Shown: positions 35,012 to 45,700, counted from the stretch's first letter. The stretch: 64,000 bases of DNA from Candidatus Sulfuricurvum sp. RIFRC-1 (GCF_000310245.1 NC_020505.1:744001-808000), one strand, 5' to 3'. Numbers and translations are program-made. Notes: generated from the sequence alone by a model not told the origin.

Positions 35012-35467
35012 ATGAAACAACATGAAACTGCCCCATTTTGGGAAACGAAAACGCTCGAAGAATTGAACCCCCAAGAGTGGGAAGCATTGTGTGACGGATG
35101 CGGACTGTGCTGTCTTAACCGGCTACAAGATGAGGATGACGATCAAGCACCCATCTATCTGACCCGTGTTGCATGCCATTGTTACGATATTGTCGCTGGA
35201 CAATGCAGTGATTATGCTAACCGTTTTACGAGAGTGGAGGGATGCATGAGACTCACACCAGAACGGGCGGCAGAGTATACGTGGCTTCCTGAAACTTGCG
35301 CGTATCGTTTACGACATGAGGGCAAAACGCTCCCACTATGGCATCCGTTGATTACTAAAGACCCTCATTCAGTGCGTCCTTACGGTATGTACGCACTTGA
35401 CCCTGTTTTAGAGAGTGAGGATATCGAGTTAGAAGATTATATTGTGGATGAATTTATCGAGGATTAG
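35012..35467 (+). CDS. YcgN/UPF0260 cysteine-cluster protein
   Basis: 151 residues, full length for the family. Cysteines lie in CDGCGLCCLNRL (residues 27-38), ACHCYD and CSDYANR, with a fourth group in GCMRLTPE and CAYRLRHEG; these probably bind a metal or Fe-S cluster. WLPETCAYRL and LPLWHPLI are family marks. Function is unknown; it is widespread in proteobacteria. Its last 14 bases overlap the 3' end of the convergent FhlB-like gene. Confidence 0.92.
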   Translation: MKQHETAPFWETKTLEELNPQEWEALCDGCGLCCLNRLQDEDDDQAPIYLTRVACHCYDIVAGQCSDYANRFTRVEGCMRLTPERAAEYTWLPETCAYRLRHEGKTLPLWHPLITKDPHSVRPYGMYALDPVLESEDIELEDYIVDEFIED

Positions 35468-35705
35468 TCATTTTATAGATAAATTTGAAGACTTCCGCAA
35501 CGGCGACATAGAGTTTTTCGGGGATCTCTTTATCAATTTCGACTTTGCTCAGAAGTTCGACCAAATCTTCATCCTTATGGATTGGGAGATTGTGGAGTTC
35601 CGCGATTTTAATGATGTTTTCCGCTGTAGCTCCTTTGCCTGAAGCAATGACGCGCGGAGCGTTCTCTTTTTCGCTGTCGTAGCGCATCGCAACCGCTTTT
35701 TTCAT
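35454..35705 (-). CDS. FhlB-type protein (FlhB C-terminal domain homologue)
   Basis: 83 residues equivalent to the cytoplasmic export-switch domain of FlhB, without the membrane part. Starts KKAVAMRYDSEKENAPRVIA and continues GKGATAENIIKIAELHNLPI, as in FlhB after the NPTH site; the cleavage site itself is absent. Such stand-alone copies are paired with FliK-like proteins in several bacteria. Start overlaps the FliK-like stop by four bases (ATGA), which supports joint action in hook-length control or export switching. Confidence 0.9.
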   Translation of the reverse strand: MKKAVAMRYDSEKENAPRVIASGKGATAENIIKIAELHNLPIHKDEDLVELLSKVEIDKEIPEKLYVAVAEVFKFIYKMTNPR

Positions 35706-37171
35706 ACCTTTACCTCAAAACCTAAATCCGACCCGTGCTGATATCCTGTATAAGTTTCACTAAGCAGTGAGGAAATTTCACGCATCTCCATGACCCGTAT
35801 AGAGCGTGGTGTGAGATCGGCGTTGATCAGGAGTGATCTCAGCTCCCCAATATTCTCTTGGATGAGGGTTTTGAGCTCGCTCTTTTGGGTGTGAGCTTGG
35901 ATTTCGAGTTGGTTCCCTTCGTACAATGCCATCAAGAGGTTGAGCTCACCGTACTCTTTTAGCTGGAGATTAATTTCACAATAGAACTTTTTGTCGGCGG
36001 TTTTTTTAAACGCCATAGAACCCGATTCGAGTTGATCCCATGAAAAGGGGATGTAAATAGAGTTAGAAGCACCCAGATAGGAGGTGAGCTGATGATAATC
36101 GATTTGGGTGAGGAGCTTGTCCGTTAGCTCCAACAGTTTCGGTGCATTGGGATCACTTGAACGGGAGAGCTCATTGTGCAGTGAGAGGAGATTCGATTTT
36201 AGATCATTGCTCATCGATTCACGTAAAAAGGTTTCGGTGACCAGCTCTTTAGGATTCGCAAACTCTCCTAGTTTCGTCATCAGGGTGGAGAGCTCTTTCG
36301 TGACATCTCCCTCTTTAATCGCGTTTTTGAGTTGCTGGGTAAAAGCTTTTAACTCATCGGTTGGGGAATCGGGCAAATTTTTGAGGAGTTTTTCGATGGA
36401 GTCGAGCAGATCATTGGTTTGTGTTGCGTTACTGGACAATAAAGAGCCATAGAGCTGCGAGAGGGTACTTCTGATCTCTTGGGCGACGCTGAGCTGGTCG
36501 AGTTTTTGGGCGAGTTCTGAGACCTCTTTGGAGTAAAGAGGATCGCTTTTGGAGAGGAGGGTGTGGAGATTTTCAGAGAGTTTTTTTAAGCTTTCGGTGA
36601 GGGTGACGGCGCTTTGCAGATTTTGTGAGGATGCGGTGAGAATGGGGTTTTCTAACAGTTTGGTGATTTGTGTCTGAAGTGCTTTTGCCTCGTTTTGGGG
36701 AGCCTGAGCGAGAACATTTTTAAGCTGTTCGAGGGTTTGGGTGAGATCAGGGAGCTTTTGTAACGCAGCGGCAAATTTGGATTCCATAAAAACCCCGCTG
36801 TTAGCCACTTGATTTTTCAGCGTTTGGGTATCTATGAGAGCGATATTTTTGAGAAATTTCTCCAACACGGCGGTTTTAGGGGAGAGATCGGGAGAGGTTT
36901 TGAGATCTTTGAGGAGCGATTCGAGGTTCTCGCTCAGGCTCCCCATCGTTTTAAAAGCGGTCGAGTTTTTTAAAATATCGAGTAAAACAGTATCGGATTT
37001 GGAGGCAGTGATTTTATCCTGAAACACCGAAGTAAGGAGGCCTTTGAGGTCTTTTCCCTCTTTGAGGGTTTCGAGTTGTTCAGGGGTAGCGTTTTGTATT
37101 GCTTCACCGAGGGCTTTGTTCATGTTGGGGAGGATGATGTTAAGCCGTGCTTCGGTATTTAGATTTATCAT
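35702..37171 (-). CDS. FliK-like flagellar hook-length control protein
   Basis: 489 residues. The first 370 are helical, leucine- and lysine-rich and repetitive (many LLKDL-like stretches). The C-terminal part (about 375-489) has the FliK-C pattern: a strand-rich region (FYCEINLQLKEYGELNLLMA), IQAHTQKSELKTLIQENIGE and LRSLLINADLTPRSIRVME. FliK-type rulers switch export from rod/hook to filament subunits by contacting FlhB; the coupled FhlB-like gene directly downstream supports this. It may be a second FliK-like protein in addition to the main FliK of the organism. Confidence 0.8.
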   Translation of the reverse strand: MINLNTEARLNIILPNMNKALGEAIQNATPEQLETLKEGKDLKGLLTSVFQDKITASKSDTVLLDILKNSTAFKTMGSLSENLESLLKDLKTSPDLSPKTAVLEKFLKNIALIDTQTLKNQVANSGVFMESKFAAALQKLPDLTQTLEQLKNVLAQAPQNEAKALQTQITKLLENPILTASSQNLQSAVTLTESLKKLSENLHTLLSKSDPLYSKEVSELAQKLDQLSVAQEIRSTLSQLYGSLLSSNATQTNDLLDSIEKLLKNLPDSPTDELKAFTQQLKNAIKEGDVTKELSTLMTKLGEFANPKELVTETFLRESMSNDLKSNLLSLHNELSRSSDPNAPKLLELTDKLLTQIDYHQLTSYLGASNSIYIPFSWDQLESGSMAFKKTADKKFYCEINLQLKEYGELNLLMALYEGNQLEIQAHTQKSELKTLIQENIGELRSLLINADLTPRSIRVMEMREISSLLSETYTGYQHGSDLGFEVKV

Positions 37172-37192
37172 GAGTTTAATAATAACACAAAA

Positions 37193-37924
37193 TCATTTTT
37201 TCGTTGCCGTGATAAAGATGAGGTTATCGATGATGTCGATGCTCTCACGGGTATAATTTTCTTCTATTTCACGAATCCCCTCTTCAATCTCTTCGTCGCT
37301 AAAGACTCCGAGATCTGACATAAAACGGTGCCGAAGCATCTCGTACCAGCGCTCTTTTGAGAGGGTGAAGGTATGGCTTCGTAAAGTGGTTTCAACCTCA
37401 AATCCGCACTCTCTCAACTGGGATTCGAAAAGTTCGTGCGGAGGCTGGTTTCGGGCAAAGGCTTCTTTAGCCGCTTTGAAAAATGGAAAAGCGACATGTT
37501 GCGGGCGGGTAATGATCAGGAGTTTTCCTCTATGAGGCAACATCGTATGCACGGTTTTCCAAAAAGCTTCTCTCTCAGGGATATGGTGGATAACCTCTTT
37601 GAGAAGTATTTTGGTAAATGGCGTTTTTGTGGCTAGAAAAGTATGAGCATCACCGCAGATTGCTGTGATATTGGTTAGTTTTGAAGCCTCCTCGCACATC
37701 GCAGATGCGGGTTCGATGCAGTACGCTTTTTTCAGACAGCTTTCCTGTTCGAGTCGGCTGGTAAATGTTCCTGTTCCCCCTCCGATATCGACGAGAATAT
37801 CCTCCCCTGACAAGGTAAGCTCATCGATAATATGTTGAATCACAAAATCTTTGTAATCGTCGGAAAAATACCATAGACGGTTAAAACTATCTGCGATAGA
37901 ATCGAAATGGTTGGAAGTACTCAC
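37193..37924 (-). CDS. Class I SAM-dependent methyltransferase
   Basis: 243 residues. Motif I is ILVDIGGGTGTFTSRLE (about residues 42-58), followed by CIEPASAM (acidic loop), AICGDAHTF and LLKEVIHHIPEREAF, the UbiE/Methyltransf_11 pattern. Substrate unknown. GTG 37924 is preferred: GAGGA lies seven bases upstream and the protein then begins STSNHFDSIADSFNRLW, a usual start for this family. The open frame continues to 38065 but would overlap the divergent REC-PilZ gene. Confidence 0.85.
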   Translation of the reverse strand: MSTSNHFDSIADSFNRLWYFSDDYKDFVIQHIIDELTLSGEDILVDIGGGTGTFTSRLEQESCLKKAYCIEPASAMCEEASKLTNITAICGDAHTFLATKTPFTKILLKEVIHHIPEREAFWKTVHTMLPHRGKLLIITRPQHVAFPFFKAAKEAFARNQPPHELFESQLRECGFEVETTLRSHTFTLSKERWYEMLRHRFMSDLGVFSDEEIEEGIREIEENYTRESIDIIDNLIFITATKK

Positions 37925-38051
37925 AAAAAGTTCCTCAAAATATAAATTCATCTTTGGAAGTATGACGTAAAAAGAGAACACAAATCTTTTGTTTTGAGCA
38001 AATTTAAGAGATGTTTGGCTATTCTCTTTCAGATGACTAAGGATAGGAAAC

Positions 38052-39563
38052 ATGGTTGATCCCAATGCGCTGAAACAGTTACGGATTGCTTTGCAGCCTT
38101 ATACTCTATTGTACGTAGAAGATAATGTTGGGCTAAATAACCAAGCAACCATTCTATTCCAAAAAATTTTTGAGACGGTGTACAGCGCGTATGATGGAGA
38201 AGAGGGATTAGCCCTGTTTAAAGAACACCATCCTGCCATCGTAATCACCGATATTATCATGCCGAAAATGGATGGCTTAGAGATGGCGGAAGCGATTTTG
38301 CATATCGATCCCGATGTAAAGCTAATCGTTACCACAGCCCATGATGATCATGATCTGCTTCATCGTGCGATTCGTGTCGGTGTGTTTGAATATCTTGCCA
38401 AACCGATGCATATTGAAAATTTGGTTGAAACGCTCACCCGATGTGCCATTATCCTAAAAGAAGAACTTCACCGTAAAATTTTTAACGCCAATTTGCACTC
38501 TATTTTTAACTACCAAAACAGCCTGACTCTTTTACTGCAAGATCAAAAAGTGGTGATGGCAAACCAACCTACTTTGGATTTTTTTGATGTACAGAGTGTT
38601 GAGAAATTACGAGACAAGTTTGTCTCCTTTGGAGAGATGCTGTTATCTCATAACACTTTTTTGTATAACCATGATGAGTGCGACTGGTTTAATGAAATCT
38701 CTAAAAATCCAGGGAAACTGTTTAACGTCAAAATAGAGGGAAACGATGATGTTCATCACCATTTCATCCTTAGATTTCAAAGTATTCCCGATAAAGCAGG
38801 ATATGGGGTGTTATCGCTGAATGATGTGAGTGAACTTGGGCTTCTCAAACTCTATGATGCTTCCGCAGTAGAACAAGAACGTTTGGCCAAAGATGAAAAA
38901 ATCGTTCGAGGCTTACTCGATATGGCGATGCGAAGCGGAGCAAAAATACGGGCACACAATCTGTATAAAGGTCTCAGTATCACCAATGATGCGTTAATAA
39001 CCGGGGTCGCTAATGCAGAAGTTATCCTTCAAACTCCGTATGTACAGCTTAAGGCGATGCAATACGAAGAGGTGTTTTATCTTACGTCTGAGCTGTTTCC
39101 GACGGCAATTTTTTGTGAGGGAATCAAACGGTTTGATTTTGAGGCACAGCGTGTCCATTTTAGCCATTATAAAATGGTGAAAACTTCTCCGACGCGCAGG
39201 GCCGCAATTCGGGTGATTCCCGATGATAATTTGACGATTACCTTTTTGTACGAGGGGAGAAAATTTGAAACCGACGTAGATATTTTAGACATTTCAATCA
39301 ATGCCGTACGGTTGTCTTTTCCTTCGCTTCCCGCAGGTTTGGCCCTGAAACAGTTCGTTGTGCTGGACATTGTTATAAAATCGGTACAACGTCCGGTTAT
39401 TATTAACACAGAAGCCGAAGTGTATCGGATACAGGAGAATCAACGTCATTATGAGGTGGTTTGCAGCTATGAACTTCATGCTCAAGCTCAAAAAAATCTG
39501 ATCGATTACATCGCAAAACGACAGATGGTGTTAATTCGCGAATTTAAAGGACTGCAATTATGA
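38052..39563 (+). CDS. Response regulator with C-terminal PilZ-like domain
   Basis: 503 residues. The receiver domain (15-130) has the acidic pair VEDN, phosphorylation site D67 in VITDIIMPKMDG, T in TTAHDD and K116 in LAKPM. A middle region (about 140-300) has PAS-like and helical segments. The C-terminal 120 residues resemble a PilZ c-di-GMP-binding domain: TRRAAIRV supplies the RxxxR site and DILDISINAVRL the DxSxxG region, with A in place of G. No kinase is adjacent. The stop overlaps the ODP-like gene start by ATGA, implying one functional unit. Confidence 0.82.
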   Translation: MVDPNALKQLRIALQPYTLLYVEDNVGLNNQATILFQKIFETVYSAYDGEEGLALFKEHHPAIVITDIIMPKMDGLEMAEAILHIDPDVKLIVTTAHDDHDLLHRAIRVGVFEYLAKPMHIENLVETLTRCAIILKEELHRKIFNANLHSIFNYQNSLTLLLQDQKVVMANQPTLDFFDVQSVEKLRDKFVSFGEMLLSHNTFLYNHDECDWFNEISKNPGKLFNVKIEGNDDVHHHFILRFQSIPDKAGYGVLSLNDVSELGLLKLYDASAVEQERLAKDEKIVRGLLDMAMRSGAKIRAHNLYKGLSITNDALITGVANAEVILQTPYVQLKAMQYEEVFYLTSELFPTAIFCEGIKRFDFEAQRVHFSHYKMVKTSPTRRAAIRVIPDDNLTITFLYEGRKFETDVDILDISINAVRLSFPSLPAGLALKQFVVLDIVIKSVQRPVIINTEAEVYRIQENQRHYEVVCSYELHAQAQKNLIDYIAKRQMVLIREFKGLQL

Positions 39564-40324
39564 ATAATGAAACTCTGCTGTATCAAGATGAAAAGCATAA
39601 ATGTGTGATGTTCAGTCTCGAAGATGAGGAACATCAAGAATACTCCCTCTCGGTAAATCAGTTTTTGATTATTCAAAATGACAGTGCGGTGTTGATCGAT
39701 CCGGGAAGCGGAGGGATCTTTGGGGAGTTATACGATGCTGTATCCCGTCATATTGACCCGCAAAAGATTAAATTTATCTTTTTCTCTCACCAAGACCCTG
39801 ACGTTGCCGGGGCAATTGCCGAATGGAGTGTTGCCACGTCGGCTAAACTGGTGATGTCACAACTGTGGACCCGTTTTATGGGGCATTACGGTTTGATGGA
39901 TATGGGGCGGCTTGTGGCTCTTGAAGATCATGGTGCACGTATTAAATTCGAGCACGATTTTTTACAATTCATTCCGGCTCATTTCCTCCACTCTCCGGGA
40001 AATTTTTCGCTCTATGACAGCCGCTCAAAAATCCTTTTTTCCGGTGATATCGGAGCAGCGGTTCTCTCTCCTCAAAATCTCAATAAAAACGTTGATAATT
40101 TTGAAGAACACCGTGTGTTTTTGGAGAGTTTTCACTCTCGTTACATGGCATCAAACCGTTTTTGTCGAGCATGGGTTCAATGTGTACGAAAATACGAGGT
40201 TGAGATGATTGCTCCTCAACACGGCTCTTTGTTCAAAGGGATAATGGCACAACACTTTTTAGAATGGTTTGAAAATGTCGAAGGTGGCTTGGAACAGTGC
40301 GAGAAGCTTTACGGGTGCAACTGA
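39560..40324 (+). CDS. ODP-type metallo-beta-lactamase-fold di-iron protein
   Basis: 254 residues of the metallo-beta-lactamase fold. The metal motif is FFSHQDPDVAGAIAEW (H77, D79, D81), with H141/H144 in AHFLHSPGNF, D163 in LFSGDIGAA and a histidine in IAPQHGSLF. The HQDPD form, in place of HxHxDH, is typical of flavodiiron-like and oxygen-binding di-iron (ODP) sensor proteins. There is no flavodoxin domain. ODP homologues sense oxygen in chemotaxis and c-di-GMP systems. Coupled by ATGA to the REC-PilZ gene upstream. Confidence 0.8.
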   Translation: MNNETLLYQDEKHKCVMFSLEDEEHQEYSLSVNQFLIIQNDSAVLIDPGSGGIFGELYDAVSRHIDPQKIKFIFFSHQDPDVAGAIAEWSVATSAKLVMSQLWTRFMGHYGLMDMGRLVALEDHGARIKFEHDFLQFIPAHFLHSPGNFSLYDSRSKILFSGDIGAAVLSPQNLNKNVDNFEEHRVFLESFHSRYMASNRFCRAWVQCVRKYEVEMIAPQHGSLFKGIMAQHFLEWFENVEGGLEQCEKLYGCN

Positions 40325-40446
40325 TATAGACTATCACCCGCTCATTCACGTTAAGTTGAAGATTTTCAAATAAAGTGACAAAAAAAAGATACTGATATTA
40401 ATGATTTAAGCCTATACTACAATTATCTAAACAGTGGAGAATTACC

Positions 40447-40701
40447 ATGTTAAAAGAATTACTGTATACGGGAATGGGTGGAGCGCTTCTTTTAAAAGAG
40501 CGCGTTGAAGAGGAGCTAAAAAAACTCGAAGAGAAAGGGAAACTGAACACCAGCGATACCAAAAGCTTTTTAGAGAGCCTGAAAACCAAAGGGGAAGACG
40601 AAGAGAAACGTCTCAAAGAGGAGCTTAAAACTGCGATCAAAGAGGTGATTGAAGAGCTTGGAATTGCGACGAAAAAGGATATCGAATCGCTGCGATCGTA
40701 A
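40447..40701 (+). CDS. Small coiled-coil, phasin-like protein
   Basis: 84 residues: a short hydrophobic start (MLKELLYTGMGGALLLKE) and then a highly charged helical run of Lys and Glu with a probable coiled coil, ending with ATKKDIESLRS, the tail pattern of PhaF/phasin-family and related polyhydroxyalkanoate-associated helical proteins. Just upstream of an AarF/UbiB-kinase gene, a pairing I have seen in related genomes. Function unknown. GGAG precedes the start. Confidence 0.75.
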   Translation: MLKELLYTGMGGALLLKERVEEELKKLEEKGKLNTSDTKSFLESLKTKGEDEEKRLKEELKTAIKEVIEELGIATKKDIESLRS

Positions 40702-40748
40702 GTTCTCTCTATTCGCCACGACGGCTTTGGAGTGTTTTTCGGCTTCTA

Positions 40749-42230
40749 TTGTCCTTTTATCTGCTGATTAAAAAGAGGGAGAGTTTTTTAGGCTTTTCGC
40801 CTCTCTCACCCGATAAACTTGCTTTCACGATCACACGTTTGGGGGCGAGTTTTATCAAGCTGGCACAGGTGTTGGCAACGCGAAACGATTTTTTTGATGA
40901 ATCATATCTAAATGCCCTCAAAACCCTTCATGATGATCTCCCCCCGATGCATCAAGCGGCTTATGAGCGGGTAATGGCAAAGGCTTTTCCCTCTTCGCCG
41001 TTTATCCGTTTTGATCCCCAGCCGATTGCTTCGGCATCGATCGGACAGGTGCATGCGGCATGGATCGATGAGAGTACGAAAGTAGCAGTGAAACTGCGAC
41101 GAGAGGGGATCGAAAAACAGGTGCGTGCCGATATACGGATACTCATTCTCTTTAACGGACTGTTTAGACCCCTCTTTTCTCATACCACCGCGCACTCGAT
41201 CGAATCGGTTATTGCCGAATTTGCTTCGATGATCGTCCAAGAGTGCAGTCTTAACCATGAACGAAGCAATCTGGAAAAATTTTCAGCGATGTATAAAGGC
41301 TCAGGGATTATTTTTCCTAGTTGTTATCCCTCTCTTAGCTGTGATGACGCACTGGTAATGAGTTTCGAGGAGGGGTGGCGGTTTGATGATCGTGACGCTA
41401 TCCTTTCACACGGATTGGATATCAAATCACTCATCAATCAACTGGTCCGTTTTTATACCGATCAAATGTTGGTAAAAGGGTATTTTCATGCCGATCCTCA
41501 TCCCGGAAATCTTTTGGTCAATTCGCAGGGAAAATTGGTACTTCTTGATTTTGGAATGGTAAAACGGGTTCCTAATGAGACCCGTATCGCCATCATCGAG
41601 TTGATCAAAGCAGCGAATGAGCGTGATTTTGATGCGTATGTGAGTGCGGCCAAACGGCTGGGAACGGTAGCATACGATGCACCTGCCGCAGAACTGGCTG
41701 AATTTACGGAACGGATGTTTGATATTTTCGGTAATGATGCATTAGATAGCGGCAGTATGCAAAAGCTGGCATTCGAAGTGTTGGAACAGACCCGTAATCT
41801 CCCTTTTAAACTTCCGCAAGAGGCGATTTACATTCTCCGGGTGAGTGCGATTATCGAGGGGCTTGGAACCACCTACATTGAAAATTTTAACGGGATTAAA
41901 GACATTCTCCCGATCTTGCAGAATAATATCCCAAGAGCGCTAGGGATGAAAGAGTCGATCATCGAGACATTAATCGATGAGATAAAGCGTATTCCTACTG
42001 ATATCGCGGCGTTTCGACATGTCATCGAACGTGCCAGCAAAGGGGAACTCAACGTACATCTCTCAGCACTGCAGTATGGAATGATGAAAAAAGAGCTGCG
42101 TGAAGCGACAGCTCCACTCTATGGCGCACTGATTCTCGCATTGGGAGCGTTCGGTGCATGGATGGGAGGAGTAGAAGAACTCGCCTACGCACTTTTAGGC
42201 GGAGCAATTCTGAAGCTGTGGTTTAGATAA
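40749..42230 (+). CDS. AarF/ABC1/UbiB-family atypical kinase
   Basis: 493 residues from a TTG start. Kinase-like features: GASFIKLAQVLATR (the KxGQ region, here KLAQ), ASIGQVHAAW, VAVKLRREG (lysine), DPHPGNLLV (Asn) and LLDFGMVKRV (DFG). Two C-terminal hydrophobic helices (about 450-490) anchor it to the membrane. UbiB-type proteins support quinone or lipid metabolism with ATPase activity. The start is uncertain: the frame is open upstream to 40653 with plausible family sequence (SPRRLW) but no ATG or GTG, and no ribosome site precedes the TTG. Confidence 0.85.
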   Translation: MSFYLLIKKRESFLGFSPLSPDKLAFTITRLGASFIKLAQVLATRNDFFDESYLNALKTLHDDLPPMHQAAYERVMAKAFPSSPFIRFDPQPIASASIGQVHAAWIDESTKVAVKLRREGIEKQVRADIRILILFNGLFRPLFSHTTAHSIESVIAEFASMIVQECSLNHERSNLEKFSAMYKGSGIIFPSCYPSLSCDDALVMSFEEGWRFDDRDAILSHGLDIKSLINQLVRFYTDQMLVKGYFHADPHPGNLLVNSQGKLVLLDFGMVKRVPNETRIAIIELIKAANERDFDAYVSAAKRLGTVAYDAPAAELAEFTERMFDIFGNDALDSGSMQKLAFEVLEQTRNLPFKLPQEAIYILRVSAIIEGLGTTYIENFNGIKDILPILQNNIPRALGMKESIIETLIDEIKRIPTDIAAFRHVIERASKGELNVHLSALQYGMMKKELREATAPLYGALILALGAFGAWMGGVEELAYALLGGAILKLWFR

Positions 42231-42346
42231 AGAAGATTGAGGAGATAGGTTCTTTTTCTCTTAATCCTCACAAATAACCCTAAAAAGGGTACGAATATTT
42301 CAAGAATTTCATTACAATGGCATGATTAAATACAAAGGAACTCTCA

Positions 42347-42643
42347 ATGGCATCGTATGACGCACTTTTTGAAGATGAAGACGATATTTTCGGAGGGACT
42401 CCCGAATCGAAATATTGGGATATTGTAAAACAGGTCAGCACCGATATCGCACGTTATGAGTTTGATACGATGATCGCTAAAATGGCGGCCATGGAACAGA
42501 TGCTGATGGAAAAATACGATGAAGAATCACTTGATAAAGTGATTGATCGGCATATTTGCTCGAATGAGAGTGCCATCGAAAACCGAAAAAAAAGTCTTTA
42601 CATGGAATACGCAGGACGTCTTATCTATAAACTTTCAGATTGA
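42347..42643 (+). CDS. Unknown small acidic protein
   Basis: 98 residues, not recognised. Acidic N-terminus (ALFEDEDDIFGG), then helices with three methionine-rich segments (TMIAKMAAMEQMLMEK), one cysteine in RHICSNE, and a conserved-looking end YAGRLIYKLSD. CAAAGGA lies eight bases before the ATG. It stands alone between the AarF gene and the large sensor gene, and its codon use is like the flanking genes. Confidence 0.7.
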   Translation: MASYDALFEDEDDIFGGTPESKYWDIVKQVSTDIARYEFDTMIAKMAAMEQMLMEKYDEESLDKVIDRHICSNESAIENRKKSLYMEYAGRLIYKLSD

Positions 42644-42659
42644 ACCTCTAAAGAGGTTC
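42642..42659 (+). terminator. Perfect 7-bp stem-loop overlapping a stop codon
   Basis: GAACCTC, TAAA loop, GAGGTTC. The stem begins inside the TGA of the small acidic protein gene. No T-run follows, so it may be a weak terminator or a 3'-end stabiliser. Confidence 0.4.
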
Positions 42660-42774
42660 CCAACATCTATTCTTTGCCCTCTTTTGCTTCTGCATACATA
42701 AGTAACCCCAAAGGATCAAAGCGGTATTCTTATAACGAATTAAAACAATAACATTTTTAGACAAAGCAGAAAAA

Positions 42775-45700
42775 TTGAAAGAATACAATACGTTTCTATG
42801 GCAATTGCATGACTGTAAGTGGATTCAACCCAAGCCTTTGACGCGACGTTTAATGATCCCCCTGACACTGCTCATCTTTGTGTGTACATTTGGAGCAGGT
42901 CTATTACTTTACCAACTGCATTTCCACTATCTGCATGACACATTTCATAATAATATTGCTGAACTCAATCACGACATGGAAGTATTGCTGAATGAACAAT
43001 CTTCAGCACTCTCTCTCGCCATCAAACCGATCGCAAACGATCCCGTAGTCCTAAAAGCGTTGCGTGAAGGAGACAGTAATACCCTTTTGATACGCTGGCA
43101 AGATGTTTTTGAAAAAATGAAAGAGGAAAACAGCCTTACCCATTTTTATTTTTTGGATAAAAATCGTGTTTGTTTGCTGAGAGTTCATAACCCCGGGAAA
43201 AAAGGGGATGTGATTAACCGTTTTACCGCATTGGAAGCGGAGTGGACACATAAAAGTTCATCGGGGCTTGAGATAGGTCCTATGGGGACATTAACCCTTA
43301 GAGTGGTTCAACCTGTGATCGTGGATAATGAACTGATCGGATACATTGAACTGGGCAAAGAGATCGAAGATGTACTTCAACAACTCCATTTCCAATCTTA
43401 CAATCATGTCGCAGTCGTTTTACATAAAAAGGGGTTAAAGCATTCCGATTGGGAACAAGGGATGCGATTACTCTCCCGGGAAGGGAATTGGAATCTTCTC
43501 AAAAATGATGTTCTTATCTACTCATCACTCGAGAAGCTCTCTCCTCCTTTGGTAGAGATGATGAATCAACAATTAGAGATGCGACAGGTACTCAAAGAGG
43601 AGGATGAAGAGGTTTATGCGCAGGGGAATACCTATCGCGTCTCGATGGTAAATCTCAAAGATGTATCCGGTAAAGAGGTGGGCAATCTCTTTATCATGAG
43701 GAATATCACCAATGAAAATGTCGAGTTTTTCGATGAGACGATGATTGGTGCGATGCTGGGATTGGTAGTGATTGGATTGGTCACCACGTTTGTCTATTTG
43801 CTGCTTCGCCGAACCGATAAGGGGATAAAAAATCAACAGCACTATTTGTATGAGAGTCAGCAGCGTTTGGAACAGCTGGCGCGACACAGCCGAAGTATTG
43901 CTTGGGAAGTGGATATTGAGGGTATGTATACCTTTGTGAGTGATGTCGCATATGAAGTTTTAGGTTACACGCGTGAAGAAGTGATAGGAAAGTATTTTTA
44001 TGATTTTCATCCCATCAGCGGACGAGAAGCATTTATGAAAGCTGCTTTTGAGGTTTTTGAACGCAAAGAGCCCTTTAGCAATGTTAAAAATAGAGCGGTG
44101 ACTAAAGATGGAATCAATATTTGGTTCATGACGAACGGTATCCCGATCATTTCGCCTGATGGGCGATTAGTCGGATATCGTGGAAATCATACCGATATTA
44201 CGGCGTGGCAAAAAGCCGAAGATGCGATTATCGAATCGCGTAATCTTCTGAATACGATTATTGATACGATTCCGATTCGTGTTTTTTGGAAAAGCAAAAC
44301 ATTGCGCTATTTGGGGTGTAATACCCTTTTTGCCCACGATGCAGGATTGAAATTACCGCAGGAACTTATCGGAAAAGACGATTATCAAATGCGATGGGCT
44401 CCGCAAGCTGATCTTTACCGTGAGGATGATCATGCCGTAATGGAGTCGGGGGAATCGAAACTTTTTTACGAAGAAGAACAAACGACACAAGATGGAGAGA
44501 GTATTTGGCTGAGTACTTCAAAAGTACCGCTTAAAAACAGTTCGGGAGAAATTATCGGAATCTTAGGGACGTATGAAGATATTACGGCGCAAAAAGAGAT
44601 GCAGCTCAAACTCCTTTTAACTGCGAAAATGCTTAATGAAGCACAGCATTTTGCACGTATGGGGAGTTGGTCTCTTGATTTGAGAGAAAATACCCTTGTG
44701 TGGTCGGATGAAGTTTATCGGATATTTGAAGTCGATAGTGAACGTTTTGGGGCAACGTATGAAACCTTCTTGAGCCGAATCCATCCCGAAGATCAAGAGT
44801 TGGTCAACAGTGCCTATCTTAATTCCCTCAAAAACAAGCAGCCATATGAGGTGGTACATCGTCTTTTGATGGAAGACGGGCGGATAAAATGGGTTCATGA
44901 AGTTGGAATGAATGATTTTGATGAAGAGGGGACCCCATTACGTTCTATGGGGACGGTTCAGGATATCAGTGAACGTAAAACGGCGGAGGAGGCGATTAAC
45001 AGGTTGGCATTTTTTGATTCTTTGACGGCACTGCCTAACCGTACATTGCTAATTGACCGAATCAATCAGGCGCGTGTATTGAGTGATCGAAATAAACAAT
45101 TTTACGCTCTTTTATTTATCGATTTGGATAACTTTAAAACACTGAACGATACGTTGGGGCATGCAACGGGGGACAATCTGCTGCGCCAATCGGCCCAGCG
45201 GCTTATGAGCTGTGTCCGTGATGAAGACAGCGTTGCACGGTTGGGAGGTGATGAGTTTGTTGTTCTCCTCTCAGGCTTGGGAAGGGAAGAACAACATGCC
45301 GCAGCATCGTGTGAGATGATCGGTAAAAAAATCTTGACAGTTTTGAATGTACCGTATGAACTGGAGGGGACAACGTATCAATCGACTGCCAGTATCGGAG
45401 CTACCCTCTTTAACGGAGATGAAGTGAGCGATGATGAACTGATGAAGCAGGCCGATTTGGCAATGTATAAATCCAAAGAGGGAGGGCGAAATGCTCTGAG
45501 CTTTTTTGATCCAAAAATGGAAAGTTCTCTCAAAGAGCGTGCATTGCTCGAAGAGGAGATCCGCAGAGGAATCGAAGAGGAGCAGTTTCTTCTCTATTAT
45601 CAGCCGCAGGTACGGCAAGACGGGAGAGCTTACGGAGTCGAAGTATTGGTTCGCTGGAACCATCCGCAGCGAGGGATCGTATCACCGGCGGAATTTATTC

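Noticed and set aside
37925-38065. Longer N-terminus for the methyltransferase
   Set aside because: It would overlap the divergent REC-PilZ gene and lacks a ribosome site, while GTG 37924 has GAGGA at good spacing.
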